Source: Cepaea nemoralis
Taxonomy: Eukaryota; Mollusca; Gastropoda; Stylommatophora; Helicidae
Reading direction: 5' to 3'
Length of the DNA stretch: 64,000 bases
Assembly (NCBI GenBank): GCA_014155875.1
Contig: JACEFZ010025808.1
Coordinates: forward strand, 617,001 to 681,000
Shown here: positions 20,655-32,576 of the stretch, in pieces
Layout: the number at the start of each line of letters is the position of its first letter
Position numbering within the stretch: position 1 is the first letter of the stretch
Translations under genes and position numbers: made by a program
Notes under the pieces: generated by a model
Told to the model about the DNA's origin: nothing
Databases searched by the model: none
Seen by the model: only the letters and a program-made list of their open reading frames with translations

Positions 20655-21065
20655 ACTGAAAAAATAATCATCATAGGTCATACCAATATAAGCATGGGCG
20701 GTCATGTTACGCCATCTCACACGATCACCAGAGTCGTGGATCAGCTCTGTGTTCTTGTCTCCACCATGCCATGTGGCTAAGTCGTCCAGATATTTACTTC
20801 TCTGCTTGCCCTTGCTCTTTCCTCTCTCTATATTTCCAGTTATCACAGTTTTTCTGTTTACTTCTCATAAGGTGCCCAAAAATTGTTTACTGTCTGCATC
20901 TAATTTCTCAAATCAGTTTACGGTTTTCATTCTTTTCTCGTAGGACTTTGTCATTGGTGTTTTGTTATTCTCTGATCATAGTATTCTTTGCATTTTCCCC
21001 AGAAACCACATTTCCACTGCCATTAAATGTTTCTCAGCTCGCTTGCTCATTTTCCACGCTTCACA
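20655..21065 (-). mobile_element. LINE 3' fragment (RT C-terminus)
   Basis: On the minus strand this encodes the C-terminal end of a LINE protein: RSKYLDDLATWHG and DRVRWRNMTAHAY are recognisable. The tail is a short ATC-type run at its left end. Relatives occur at 20107-20290 (duplicated piece), 25345-25615, 25827-25975, 43330-43394, 43800-44180 and 44757-45170. The clade is probably RTE-like but is not certain from this part alone. Confidence 0.75.
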
Positions 21066-21190
21066 CCCATACTTCTTCTTTTTCTGCGTTCATCCGTTAT
21101 TTTTTCTTCCGGACGTGATTGCGTTGTGCCTGTTTACAGCAGAGCTGCGTTCTTGCGCCGTTAAGCCGACACATCAGACTTCTGCGGGAT
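21066..21190 (-). mobile_element. Retroelement 3' end, family shared with 31945-32070
   Basis: About 110 bases match 31945-32070 closely, including GCGTTGTGCCTGTTTACAGC and CAGAGCTGCGTT. On the minus strand both end in an AAGAAGAAG-type tail, as SINE or LINE 3' ends often do. The family is not identified. Confidence 0.55.
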
Positions 21191-21309
21191 ATCCATACAA
21201 TATTCGAGGTTCTATCTGAAGTACTTTGGCCATATTAAACGTGACGTGGTTTAGAAAGAGCAGCGAAGGAAGAAATGTCTCTAAGTGACGCAATCTCCTG
21301 GTTGTCACA

Positions 21310-22935
21310 TCGTTGTCTGGGTGCTCTAGTCTAAATGGTTCCTTCTTTTGTCTAAATAGTGTTTTCTCTTGTCTAAACGGTCTCTTCCCTTGTCTAAACA
21401 GTGTTTTCTCTTGTCTAAACGGTCTCTTCTCTTGTATAAACAGTGTTTTCTCTTGTCTAAACGGTCTCTTTTCTTGTCTAAACGATCTCTTCCCTTGTCT
21501 AAACAGTGTTTTCTCTTATCCAGACGCTCTAGTGCAGTGGTTCTCAACCGGTGGGGAATTCCCCCCCCCCAGGGGAGAGTTTTAGGGTTTCCGGGGGGGG
21601 GGGGGGATTAAGATCGCGTTATTACATGAACCGATTACTTGATATTGTTTTTCCCTTCATACTTTACGGTTATGTGCGTTTCACCCTTCTAAAATTTATT
21701 TTATAAAGTAAGTAGACCGACAAATCATGTTTTATGTGGACGTCTAGACTTGTTTTAGTATGTGCTATTATATTTAGCTACCATTATTACGTATACTGTG
21801 TAGGGGCGGGGAGGAATTTTTAGGTAGAAAATACGAAAAGGGGAGGAGGGGGGATGACGTTCTGAAAATATGGTGAAGGGGAGCACGGACCAAAAAAGGT
21901 TGAGAACCACTGCTCTTGTGCCTTGTTTAAACAATGTTTTCTCTTGTCTAAACGGACACTTCCTTTGTCAGAACAGTCTCTTCTCTTGTCCAGACGCTCT
22001 CTTGCTTTGTCTTAACAGTCTCTTCGCTTATCTAAATAGTGTTTTCTCTTGTCTAAACGGACTCTTCCCTTGTTAAAACAGTCTCTTCTCATGTCCAGAC
22101 GCTGTCTTGCCTTGTCTAAACGGTCTCTACTTTTGTCTAAACAGTGTTTTCTCTTGTAAAAAAAAAACAATTTCTTGTCTTGTCCAGACGTTCTCTTGCC
22201 TTGTCTAAACAGTCTCTTCTCTTGTCTAACAGCGTTTTCTCTTGTCCAAGCGGTCTCTTCTTTTGTCTAAAATGTGCTTCTCTTGTCTGAACGGACTCTG
22301 CCCTTGTCAAAAGTCAAAACAGTTTCTTCTCTTGTCCATACGCTCTCTTTCTTTTTCTAAACGGTATTTTCTCTTGTCTAAACAGTGTTTTCTCTTGTCA
22401 AAACAGTCTCTTCCCTTGTCAAAATAGTCTCTTGCCTTGTCTAAACGGTCACTTCTCCTGTCTAAAAAGTGTTTTCTCTGGTCTAAATGGTCTCTTCTCT
22501 TGTCTAAGCAGTGTTTTCTCTTGCCAAAACACTCTTCTCTTGTCAAAACAGTGTTTTTTCTTGACTTAACAGTCGCTTCTCTTGTCCTGACGCTCTTTTG
22601 CCTTGTCTACACGGTCTCTTCTATTGTTCTGACGCACTCTTCTCTTGCCTACACGTTCTCATCTCTCGTCTAGACATTCTTTTCTCTTGTCTAGACACTC
22701 TCTTCTCTTGCCTACAAGATCTCTTCTCTCGTCTAGACATTCTTTTCTCTTGTCTAGACACGATCTTCTCTTGCCTACAAGTTCTCTTCTCTCATCTAGA
22801 TATTCTTTTCTCTTGTCTAGACACACTCTTCTCTTGCCTACAAGTTCTCTTCTCTCATCTAGACATTCTTTTCTCTTGTCTAGACGCTCTCGTCTCTTAT
22901 CTAAGAGTTTTCGCCTCTTGTCTGGACATGTACCG
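21310..22935. repeat. 22-bp minisatellite
   Basis: Degenerate units such as CTTGTCTAAACAGTGTTTTCTC alternate with CTTGTCTAAACGGTCTCTTC for 1.6 kb. In the last 330 bases the unit becomes CTTGTCTAGACA-TCT. Open frames across it (LNSVFSCLNGLF) are periodic artefacts. A hAT element interrupts the array at 21535-21912. Confidence 0.95.
21535..21912. mobile_element. Non-autonomous hAT element, 378 bp
   Basis: The element begins CAGTGGTTCTCAACC and ends with the exact reverse complement GGTTGAGAACCACTG. This is the typical hAT terminus. It is flanked by CTCTAGTG (21527-21534) and CTCTTGTG (21913-21920), an 8-bp target duplication with one mismatch. It contains C and G homopolymers and no transposase. 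Confidence 0.92.
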
Positions 22936-23394
22936 TAAGCCCTTGAATATTGTAGAATAATATATTCTATGTAGGTACTGTAACGCCTCTGATGTTAAAA
23001 CGCCTACTGGATGTGAGCACAAAAGAGGTACGATATTGGCCCTGGATTAGCACACACAACTGGGGCAAGCGACCTCAGGGTACCTGGACACTTCGAGTTG
23101 CAGACAGGGTAAGTCGAGTCCAGCCACTGACCAGCTGTCAAGCCTAAGTTTTAACAAACATGCCCCATGCATATTGTTACATTATCCGCCTACGATGAGG
23201 TTCGTCTTGGGTTCGAGTCCCCAGTGAGAAGCCACACTGACTTTGAGTGGATCAAAGCAATTTTGTGTATGTGGTGCAGTAAGTAGTTAAGCCTGTGTGT
23301 ATGTTACCAGACATATTCCCGATAGTACATAGTTGTTCAATTAGTCAACAAAGAAATGTAAAGTAGTAAGTAGTCTATTTTTGCCTCTCCCATG
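22936..23394. other. No gene; possible tRNA-related repeat remnant
   Basis: No coding sequence is apparent. A B-box-like GGGTTCGAGTCCCC lies at about 23210-23223, which suggests the remnant of a tRNA-derived SINE, but no good A box precedes it. Confidence 0.4.
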
Positions 23395-23535
23395 ACTATG
23401 GTACATAGGCTATGAAGCTGGGTCGACCCCAAAGCTGTACTCGTTGGATAAATTGCTATCTTGCCTCCACTGGGGATCGATTTCACGATCGTTTTGTTCT
23501 TATAGGGGTGTACAGACCACCCCACTAGCATGACC
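23395..23535 (-). mobile_element. tRNA-derived SINE head
   Basis: The minus strand reads CATGCTAGTGGGGTGGTCTG (A-box-like) followed about 40 bases later by GAAATCGATCCCC (B-box-like). The spacing fits a tRNA-type RNA polymerase III promoter. Confidence 0.5.
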
Positions 23536-23639
23536 CCTGTGTGTTTACGCTTGTGTATGTTGTTTTATTGGCTATTTGATTGGTTGGTTGATAGACTGGA
23601 TGGTTGGTTGATTTTGAATGGTTGATTGGTTCAACCTCT

Positions 23640-23790
23640 ACATTGGCCTGCTGGACTAAAATGTTGACTTCTCGTCCTTCAATTATGGCTTAAATTACAT
23701 GTAACTCTGAAGTCGGAGTGGGTTGGCCTGGTGGCGAGGGACTCTGGTAATAGGACAAGCTAGCCCACAAACAGAAATCAGCCCGGTGAG
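23640..23790 (+). mobile_element. SINE 3' part, same family as 33715-33915
   Basis: Sequence shared with the reverse complement of 33715-33850 includes ATGTTGACTTCTCGTCCTT, GAAGTCGGAGTGGGTT and CTGGTAATA. The tRNA-related head of the family is seen only in the second copy. Confidence 0.65.
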
Positions 23791-24118
23791 GACTACGCTC
23801 GAGTTCAGGCAAACTATAATAAAATGTCAACAGAGTTGATCCAGAACATCATGAACCGAGATGGAAGGAGAGACATGATCGCCTACGCCAGTTTTCAGGG
23901 CACATGTTGATGGTTATACAGGGTGTTTGTAAAGTCTCACTACACGTTGTATATAGACCAAATCTGATGATGTCATGAAAAATGTGCTAAAAATGCATTA
24001 CATTAGTTACAATAGTCACTGCTATGGTCTAACGCTGTTTTTGGGGAGCTGGAAAGTACCATTATAACAGGTGTTGGAAATGTCCACCATAGGCTTCAAG
24101 ACATGACCTTACATATTA

Positions 24119-24123
24119 CTTAA

Positions 24124-24166
<43 letters not shown>

Positions 24167-24631
24167 AGGTAGTTAGTTTAGTTAGTTAGTTTAGTTAGTT
24201 AGTTAGTTAGTTAGTTTGTTTAGTTAGTTTAGTTAGTTAGTTAGTTAGTTTAGTTGGTTAGTTTAGTTAGTTAGTTAGTTAGTTAGTTTAGTTAGTTAGT
24301 TTAGTTAGTTAGTTAGTTTAGTTAGTTAGTTTAGTTAGTTAGTTTAGTTAGTTGGTTAGTTTAGTTAGTTAGTTTAGTTAGTTAGTTTAGTTAGTTAGTT
24401 TAGTTAGTTGGTTAGTTTAGTTAGTTAGTTTAGTTAGTTAGTTTAGTTAGTTAGTTTAGTTAGTTAGTTAGTTTAGTTAGTTAGTTTAGTTAGTTAGTTT
24501 AGTTAGTTGGTTAGTTTAGTTAGTTAGTTTAGTTAGTTAGTTTAGTTAGTTAGTTTAGTTAGTTAGTTAGTTTAGTTAGTTTAGTTAGTTAGTTAGTTAG
24601 TTTAGTTAGTTAGTTTAGTTAGTTAGTTAGT

Positions 24632-24666
<35 letters not shown>

Positions 24667-24758
24667 CTTAGTTAGTTAGTTAGTTTAGTTAGTTAGTTAG
24701 TTAGTTAGTTTAGTTAGTTAGTTAGTTAGTTAGCTAGTTAATTAGTTAGTTAGTTAGC

Positions 24759-24793
<35 letters not shown>

Positions 24794-24794
24794 C

Positions 24795-24848
<54 letters not shown>

Positions 24849-24882
24849 ATTAGTTAGTTAGTTAGCTAGTTAGGTAGTTAGC

Positions 24883-24942
<60 letters not shown>

Positions 24943-24944
24943 CA
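24119..24944. repeat. (TTAG)n / (TTTAG) array, about 825 bp
   Basis: An uninterrupted array of TTAG and TTTAG variants, with occasional GTTGG, TTAC and GCTAG changes towards the right. It is not the TTAGGG telomere repeat. It lies wholly inside the mariner relic. Confidence 0.97.
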
Positions 24945-24945
24945 C

Positions 24946-25120
24946 TACTATTACACGTTGCTTAATATTGTCAAATACCTTCTGCAACGTGTCTGTTGTT
25001 ATTTCTTGAATGGTAATTCTAATTGCTTCTTTCAGGTCCTCAGTTGTATGTACATCATTTTTGTAAACATTTCCTTTCAAGAAACCCCATAGACTTACTC
25101 CAGCAGACGACAGCAATTCA
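24946..25120 (-). pseudogene. Mariner transposase C-terminal fragment
   Basis: The minus strand encodes a short piece resembling the end of mariner-type transposases: SLWGFLKGNVYKNDVHTTED, then LKEAIRITI and LQKVFDNIKQRV. In intact relatives the region near LWGYLK closes the catalytic domain. The remaining transposase is absent, apparently lost where the TTAG array now lies. The piece has no start codon of its own that matters, and it is non-functional. Confidence 0.7.
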
Positions 25121-25339
25121 CTGCATATTGCTTCACGATGGACTTTGGAGCATATTTTTACTGACGTCATCAAATGTGTTCTACATACAAAGTGTAGTGA
25201 GACTTTACAAACATCCTGTACATGGAATCCATACTCTTTCCCACTTCCACATCTCATCTACTTATGACCACCGTTATATTTGACCAATCACATACTCATT
25301 ACAACGTGTTTCCCATCTCCACAACACATCTACTTCCAT

Positions 25340-25615
25340 CCATCCATCAAGTGCCATGCCGATAAGCGTGGGCGGTCATGATTTGCCATCTTACTCGATC
25401 ACCAGAGTCTTGGATCAGCTCCGTGTTTCTGTCTCGACCATGCCACGTGGCCAAGTCATCCAGGTATTTGCTTCTCGGTCTTCCCCTTGGCCTCTTTCCT
25501 TTGATCTTGCCAGTGTCACCAAGTTTTCCAATTCATTTCTTCTCTTAACGTGCCCCAAACAATTTGACTCTCTACGTCTAATGACTCTAATCCGTTTACG
25601 ATCTTCATTTGTTCA
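25340..25615 (-). mobile_element. LINE 3' fragment with (TCCA)n tail, copy 1
   Basis: The tail CCATCCATCCATCAAG is followed by GTGCCATGCCGATAAGCGTG and the same RT C-terminal sequence as at 20655. It is flanked on the right by GACAACTCACATGC, as copy 2 is. Confidence 0.75.
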
Positions 25616-25826
25616 CCGTTACGCTGACAACTCACATGCTCATCACGATGTGTTTCCCACCTCCACAACACATCTACTTATGACCACCGTTATATTTGAC
25701 AAATCACATTACAATGTGTTTACCATCTCCACAACACACCTACTTATTATCGCCGTTATATTTGACAAATCACATTACAATGTGTTTCCCATCTCCACAA
25801 CACATCTACTTCCATCCATCCATCAA

Positions 25827-25975
25827 GTGCCATGCCGATAAGCGTGGGCGGTCATGTTTTGCCATCTCACTCGATCACCAAAGTCTTGGATCAGCTCCGT
25901 GTTTCTGTCTCGACCATGCCACGTGGCCAAGTCATCCAGGTATTTGCTTCTCGGTCTTCCCCTTGGTCTCACATC
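25827..25975 (-). mobile_element. LINE 3' fragment with (TCCA)n tail, copy 2
   Basis: The first 120 bases are nearly identical to copy 1, with the same left tail and the same right-hand flank. This suggests the minisatellite and LINE were duplicated together and that copy 2 then lost its upstream part. Confidence 0.75.
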
Positions 25976-26397
25976 TCTGACAACTCACATGCACATTACA
26001 ATGTGTTACAAATCTCCACAACACATCTACTTATGACCACCGTTATATTTGACCAATCACATGCTCATTACAATGTGTTACAAATCTCCACAACACATAT
26101 ACTTATTATCATCGTTATATTTGACAAATCAGAAACTCATTACAATGTGTTTCCAATCTCCACAACACATCGACTTACGGTCACCGTTATATTTGACAAA
26201 CAAAATGCTCATCACGATGTGTTTCCCCCCAACATACCCCGGTCTGCACACATCTACCACGGAAGACTAAACAATGTCACGCTGCTTCTGTACGGGACTA
26301 AACATCAACCCGAACACCAAAAGTCTAACCCACGTGACTGCAGAGTTGACGACATGTCATTGTGAGTTGGCCGTTTGTAATTCCAAGCTTCGTGATT

Positions 26398-26645
26398 TTC
26401 TAGTTAGTTGCATATCCTTTACAGGACAACGCAGTCAACCCCGGTATTTTTGACTGATATATTGGCAAGTTTACTTTCGGTAGTTTGCCCTTGCTTTCTA
26501 AACAACCGGCAGTCATACCATTGTATGAAAACCAGCGCAAGGCGGTCTGCTTCCAATTGGTCAACAGCTCGGTTTCGAACGTGGTATACGAGATTGCGAA
26601 TTACGATCGTAATTCCTTCACCACATCGGGAGTATTATCGCATTA
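26398..26645 (-). mobile_element. tRNA-headed SINE, shares body with 46750-46999
   Basis: The minus strand has a tRNA-like head (B box GTTCGAAACC) and a body with GAAAGCAAGGGCAAACTACC and AAACTTGCCAA. The 3' part is TGTCCTGTAAAGGATATGC. The body and tail match the SINE at 46750 although the heads differ. Confidence 0.7.
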
Positions 26646-26750
26646 TATTACATGCAACGAGTAATGGCGGGGGGAACTGGTTATAGGTAAAGATAATACA
26701 CACACAAACATCAGTCCCGTGCACCCATTAGCAGTGGCAACTGCTAGTAA

Positions 26751-26916
26751 TACTATAGGATGTATTTTTAATGACGCTGCAGTGTTTGAAAATATTGCCC
26801 GTCCAGGTTTTGTATTCACCCTCTGTAAAGTTCATGCAACATAACAGGTAAATACAAAACTTGGACCGACAATATTTTCAAACACTGCACAGTCATTAAA
26901 ACTACATCCTGTAGCA
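26751..26916. repeat. Imperfect palindrome, about 68-bp arms
   Basis: 26751-26820 and 26848-26916 are inverted copies with about eight mismatches. They share TGTTTGAAAATATTG and TTTTGTATT. The 27-base spacer makes a long hairpin, as in small foldback or MITE-type elements. Confidence 0.85.
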
Positions 26917-26964
26917 GCAGGTGTAGACTATGCTTGAGTTCAAACCGAGCGAACGAAAATAAAT

Positions 26965-26976
26965 CACTATTATTAA

Positions 26977-27039
<63 letters not shown>

Positions 27040-27205
27040 TACCCAACTGGCCTCACTGACTCTGCCTCTTACAAATATGGAGCACTCAATCAAGTAAACT
27101 CCAGAACATGTCATATAATATTATTATTAACTCTACCCAACTGTCCTCACTGACTCTGCCTCTTACAAATATATAGCACTCAAGCAAACTCCAGAATACT
27201 GTATG
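26965..27205. repeat. (ATT)n microsatellite plus two ~85-bp direct repeats
   Basis: An ATT run (26965-27034) leads into AACTCTACCCAACTGGCC and following sequence to about 27115. This is repeated at 27122-27205 after a short ATT run. The shared sequence includes CTGACTCTGCCTCTTACAAA. Confidence 0.85.
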
Positions 27206-27396
27206 TCCTACAAAATTGTCTCGACTTCTCTGAACTGAGGACGGATATCTGGCCAGCTGGGGCGATCTGCGACTCAAACTCTGGGGGAACAGTGTAAACC
27301 TACAAGCTTGTTATTCTGTTTGTGACAGAAGCTGGAATAGACGCATAGTAAACATTGATAGAAGAAGAAGAAGTCTCCCTATCACTACTGAGGCTG

Positions 27397-27905
<509 letters not shown>

Positions 27906-30900
27906 CTATATTATGTAACGATAGTGCTGATCATGGCTGTTCCACTGTAACAAGACTGTAACAAGGCTTGGACTGGTTTGCTACTATAGATAATATCCCC
28001 CGCCTTTGCTCCAACCACCTCACTAGCACTTCACATCTACAAGGCCCCACACAAGCGGTGACAGCTGAACCTCCCCTCCCCTACCTAGGGTTTCCTACCC
28101 CAAGGGGGCTCGGACAAAACACAAGTCATACCACTGCACAAAGTCATAGCTAATAGAACCAAATTTAATTCATAACTACGTCAACTGCAACACAGAGAAG
28201 GATGGCTGAAAGCCGGACTAGAAGACAATATGTACAAAAGCAGATCTACAGATGACTCTTCTTCATCATAGAGACTGTGCCTATAGTTCGTGCGGTCGTC
28301 CTGTCGTGGTTACGACTCACCCAGGACCCTCCAGTGGACAGGAACTCCAAGGTCTGGTGCCTCTCCAAAGTCCCTTCTTCCCACAGTGAACTAAATCTCG
28401 GGCTGATCAAGCGTAGTACCACTGCCTGACCGACACTGCACCGGTGATCAAGGATCCTCCCTTGATGTCGTACGATATCACCGTCACACTCTACTGAGGA
28501 AGTCTGGGCCGACCCTAGAATACTAGCTGTCTCCCAACTGCAGACAAGTACGTGTTGCACCGTACCCTAATGTTCAAGAGCCTGGTTGCTCTTCTGTCTC
28601 GTAAGTGACAGATGCCTTGATAAGTCACCTATAACATGAGCGTTCGCTTCACATAAACACAATGTCACTTGCAAAGTCTAACAGGTGGATACAACACTTC
28701 ACGTATTCCCAAGTCCTTGGAATAATAGATCTTCACAAATTCACAAGTAACTACCCTGATCGATGGGTATCAATCACATCCTAACCTACACTGTCAATGT
28801 TCACCACCTTGGAATGAGGTAGATCCCTACCCTATCAAGCATGTCACTCAGGTGTTCACACCAATAAGTAATCAATGTCTTCGGTCACTGGACCAAGTTT
28901 CGGCTTCACAAAGGTAAACCATTGTAGGTACACACCACTTAAGCATGATAATATACAAGGTGTCCCATGACGACCCAGCCGGGCCGGAAGCATAACAAAC
29001 AGGTAACAGAGATCACTCCTATCAACTTTGAAATTCACTACCTTGTAATCATCAAGGTTCTCACTTAGTTCGAATTCCACCAGTGCTCCACTGGCTAGAA
29101 TCAAGAGACGTTTCAGTCTTGGATCCTACCGGATCTGTTGACACTCGTCGGTCTCTCTGCGGCGGTCACAGCATAGACCTACCGACTAATTCTGTACTCA
29201 GACTTTTCAATCGTTGATCTCGGCAGGTTCCGATGACCGCTCCCAGTAATGCCTCAACCATCATCTTGATCGGCACTGGAATGAGCCGGTCCCTTAGAGC
29301 TCATGGTTAAACTCTGGAATCTCCTTAAGTATAGCAATAACAAATCCTTAAACACGGAGGGGTTGGTGTGAGTACTCAACTACAACAAGAACTAAATGCA
29401 TCTCCAACATTACACCTGCCTCTCAGTCATACATAATACAACAAAGATATATGTATGAGATCATCACATCATAGATCCACTCTTACCTATAATGCATAGG
29501 CATGATGATGTAAGAGAAAGCAATAGTACACCTGTGCATAGTCAAGTACCTCGTCTTGGCTACAGATAGCCCCCTAGCACCAGAGTCGACTGTATGACTC
29601 TGTCAAAGCATCCTTCGCCTGGTGCTAGTCCACTCCTGTTTCATCTCCCATCATCAATCAGCAAATACACCTACTTCCCTGTCAGTGTAGTGATTTCTTT
29701 ATCTAGGAGGTGCCCAGCCGGGCAGATCCTCCTTCCACACATACTCAACAATTAACCAATCCTTTCACCCATGGATTGATCAACTACACACGTTAATAAC
29801 TTTATGACCATAATAAATTATACTCCTGATAATTCATTACTATAGTATTAACTAAGGATAACTCATGAATTGTTACACTTAAATAACAAACTCATATCAC
29901 AACCATCGCTCCTTCCTGGGATCCCTGTCCCAGAAACTGAGTTGCCTTTTATTAACTGACCTTCATTCAAGTCAGTCATCTCTGTGCCGGTCGAGCACAA
30001 CTTGGGTGGCCATCTACCAATACACTTTCCCACAGCTACTGTGGGTCCCGTGCATCTTGTCCCGTGACGAATTAGGTCACGTCATCCAATGTAGCAAAGC
30101 CTTCAGCCTCTCCTCTACCAAAACTCTAGCTCCACATTTTTAGGGGTTCATCCCCTAACATACTACTCCTACTTCACGGCAGTACCTCAAGTACTCCATG
30201 AACAGATTCAGGTTTCTGGAAGAGTAGAATAATAGAGACAGACCCGGTTCGGTTCCTATCTTGGATCTACCTAGACGCCACGGTCTCGAATTACAGAGCG
30301 CCGCATCGCTCTTAGTCGGGTATGTTCAACCATCGGATACGCACGATCGCTTTGGGTCGGACCTGCAACCTAACGGGTCGGGCGGACCGGCCTACTTCCC
30401 AGGCGGTTGACTAGACATACGCAAGATTGAACACGCACGGTCACTCTAGCGGACGGACATGTAAACAAGCAGTGACAATAGGTCTCATAAATACTTCCTA
30501 TCAACTGTTATCCAATAAATGTAATACCATCCTTCCTATGTGGAATAACACTGGTACCATTACACCGCAAATACTTACCTGGCAATCTTTTCCATGAATC
30601 ACACCTTGATTCCAAGAATAATCACCACCACTGATCTAACATCTAAGTTACAATCCTTATCTAACGAAGCAAATTATACATCTATAATAATAACAAGCCC
30701 TAACTTATCATTATTAACAGCGTCTAGCATTTCTATGCAATGAATGACAAACATCCTGCCTTGAGTGTGTAATTACTAAACCAACAAGTAACTGCTACAC
30801 ACTTGGTAAAGTACCGGAATCTTCCTTGCAAAAAGCAGTGATAATAGCATACATATCACTAACCATACAAATCATTAGTAAACCAACAGTTTATAATTCT

Positions 30901-31640
30901 ATCAATCTACAAACAAAGGTTTTACACCAGTACTAGAAAGAACGCACGTTCCGGCCTATTGTGTATACACACTCCCAGCTGTAGTGCACGGCTGGCCCCT
31001 TCTGTCAACACATTACCTAGCCGATCGATAATAGCTAATTAACATTGCAGACGGCCGGCGGTAAATTTATGCGCTTCGCTACGACGATTTCGGTCGATAA
31101 TTAATTCTCTTGGGAATGTAGGCGCGGTATAAGGACAACAGTTAAAGAATAGACAAAGTATTCAACTGATCTGTGATTAAGAAATCACAATCTTCACTGC
31201 TGATGTCCCGCTCTGGCTGCGAACACTGACATCACATTTCAGCAGCACATTTCTGCGATCTGTCTACGCTGAGGTCCGACTGGCGACTGATCACGACCAA
31301 CTAAGTGCGTCTTCTCAATGCCTTCACGGGCCGAGTGAATTCCATGAGCCACGGAGAAGTCCTGCGTCACGGATAGTTCCACAATCCCGTGTTCCATGAG
31401 GCAATTGTGAGCCTAGCGTGATCTTGACCACGTACGCACTTACTGGGGGGACATTCTAGATTTCTCTAGAAATAACCACAATAGTGACGTCACGCACTAC
31501 TTTCGAGGGGGAACCCCCTATTTATTGTTACTAATTACAGGGAGACTAACCCTTCGCCATTCCTTCAAAGGGATATAACTCAGAGACCAGACTATCTGCA
31601 GTCGTTTCGTCACATCCACGTTAATTTCTTTGTTTTCCTA
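27906..31640. other. 3.7 kb with no recognised gene
   Basis: This stretch is less AT-rich and less repetitive than its surroundings. I found no protein domain, no LTR pair and no terminal inverted repeat. Open frames are short (up to 104 codons, 28246-28560 minus) and resemble nothing I know. A short palindromic GGGGGAACCCCC lies near 31507. It may be intron or a non-autonomous element. Confidence 0.4.
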
Positions 31641-31944
31641 AACAGGAGATGGAAAATGAAACATTAGGAGCAGCCATTTCAGATATGAAGACCGAGTTAG
31701 ATTTTACCAACATACTAGACTGGTGGCGCATTCATCTGTTGCCTCCCAACTTGTGGAGTGCTGGTTTCAGCATCCTAATATTTACCAATAAACGACAGAC
31801 ATTATGAATAAGGCCTTTGTATTAATGTTAGTATTGTTAGCTTTGGGCAAATCGGGGAAATCGTAACTTCAGATCGGAGATACATGACAGAAATAAGACC
31901 AGGATAAGCCTAGCAGAAGCTACATTTCATAAGAAGAAAATTAT

Positions 31945-32070
31945 GTATGCTTCTTCTTCTTTTGCGTTCATCCGGAGTTTTTTTTTCTCGGATGTGATTG
32001 CGTTGTGCCTGTTTACAGCAGAGCTGCGTTTTTGCGCCGTTAGACCGACACATCCGACTTCTGCGGGCAT
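31945..32070 (-). mobile_element. Retroelement 3' end, relative of 21066-21190
   Basis: Shares about 110 bases with 21066-21190, including GCGTTGTGCCTGTTTACAGC. Its left end is a CTTCTTCTTCTTTTG tail, i.e. an AAGAAG-rich 3' tail on the minus strand. Confidence 0.55.
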
Positions 32071-32382
32071 TTGTTGACCTGGTTAACCTTCCCGGGTACG
32101 TATGCATTAAGCCACTTTCGCTAAATGTCAGAAGGAGTGCTGAAATGTAAAAGAGGAACCCTTTCATACGAGGAAGAAGAAGAGGAGGAGAAAAAGAAAT
32201 TTGGGATGTGTGTCATAGATGCTGAAGTGACCAGTTACTTTTTTCCTCATCACTATTCCATTCCTCAACTCTCAGCAACATTCAGTGAAGAATAATCATC
32301 AGATCAACAAACAAACAAACTTTATTTCAAAGAAATTACATATTTGGCATGCAGTCACATCTAGCATTCTTCACTTCTTATC

Positions 32383-32409
32383 TCTCTCTCTCTCTCTTTC
32401 TCTCTCTCT

Positions 32410-32491
<82 letters not shown>
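32383..32491. repeat. (CT)n microsatellite
   Basis: About 108 bases of CT with rare interruptions near the left end. Confidence 0.97.
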
Positions 32492-32494
<3 letters not shown>

Positions 32495-32576
32495 TCTCCT
32501 GTCATTCATTATTTCATTAATACACTAATAAGGTTACTCTTAAATAACAACAACAACAACACATGCATCATAAATG

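Larger units (their letters stand above)
19751..20845 (+). repeat. 547-bp tandem duplication containing a host exon
   Basis: 19751-20297 and 20298-20845 are two copies of one segment, 547 bases apart. Each contains a splice acceptor, the 156-bp convertase exon, a (GTT)n tract, a G run, and the 3' end of a minus-strand LINE with its ATC-type tail. The second copy carries on into the rest of the LINE fragment (to about 21065). The duplication therefore arose after the LINE had inserted in the intron. Confidence 0.92.
23929..25218. mobile_element. Mariner-like element, interior replaced by a TTAG array
   Basis: The left end CAGGGTGTTTGTAAAGTC and the reverse complement of the right end CAGGATGTTTGTAAAGTC belong to terminal inverted repeats of about 57 bp, imperfectly matched. 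Both ends abut the dinucleotide TA (23927-23928 and 25219-25220), the Tc1/mariner target duplication. Only about 190 bases at the left and 270 at the right are element sequence; the middle is a microsatellite. Confidence 0.85.
25255..26240. repeat. 66-72-bp minisatellite interrupted by LINE 3' fragments
   Basis: Units contain ACCGTTATATTTGAC, CATTACAATGTGTT and CTCCACAACACATCTACTTA and repeat every 66 to 72 bases (25255-25335, 25620-25815, 25978-26240). Two LINE fragments sit between them. Confidence 0.88.

Noticed and set aside
23205..23230. tRNA gene
   Set aside because: A B-box-like GGTTCGAGTCCCC only; no acceptor stem or A box at proper spacing.
24119..24944. Telomeric repeat tract
   Set aside because: The unit is TTAG/TTTAG, not TTAGGG, and it lies inside a mariner element.
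31645..31790. Possible terminal exon after a good acceptor (TTTTCCTAAACAG)
   Set aside because: The ~50-codon frame (MENETLGAAISDMKTEL...) resembles nothing known, and no linked exon or donor supports it.
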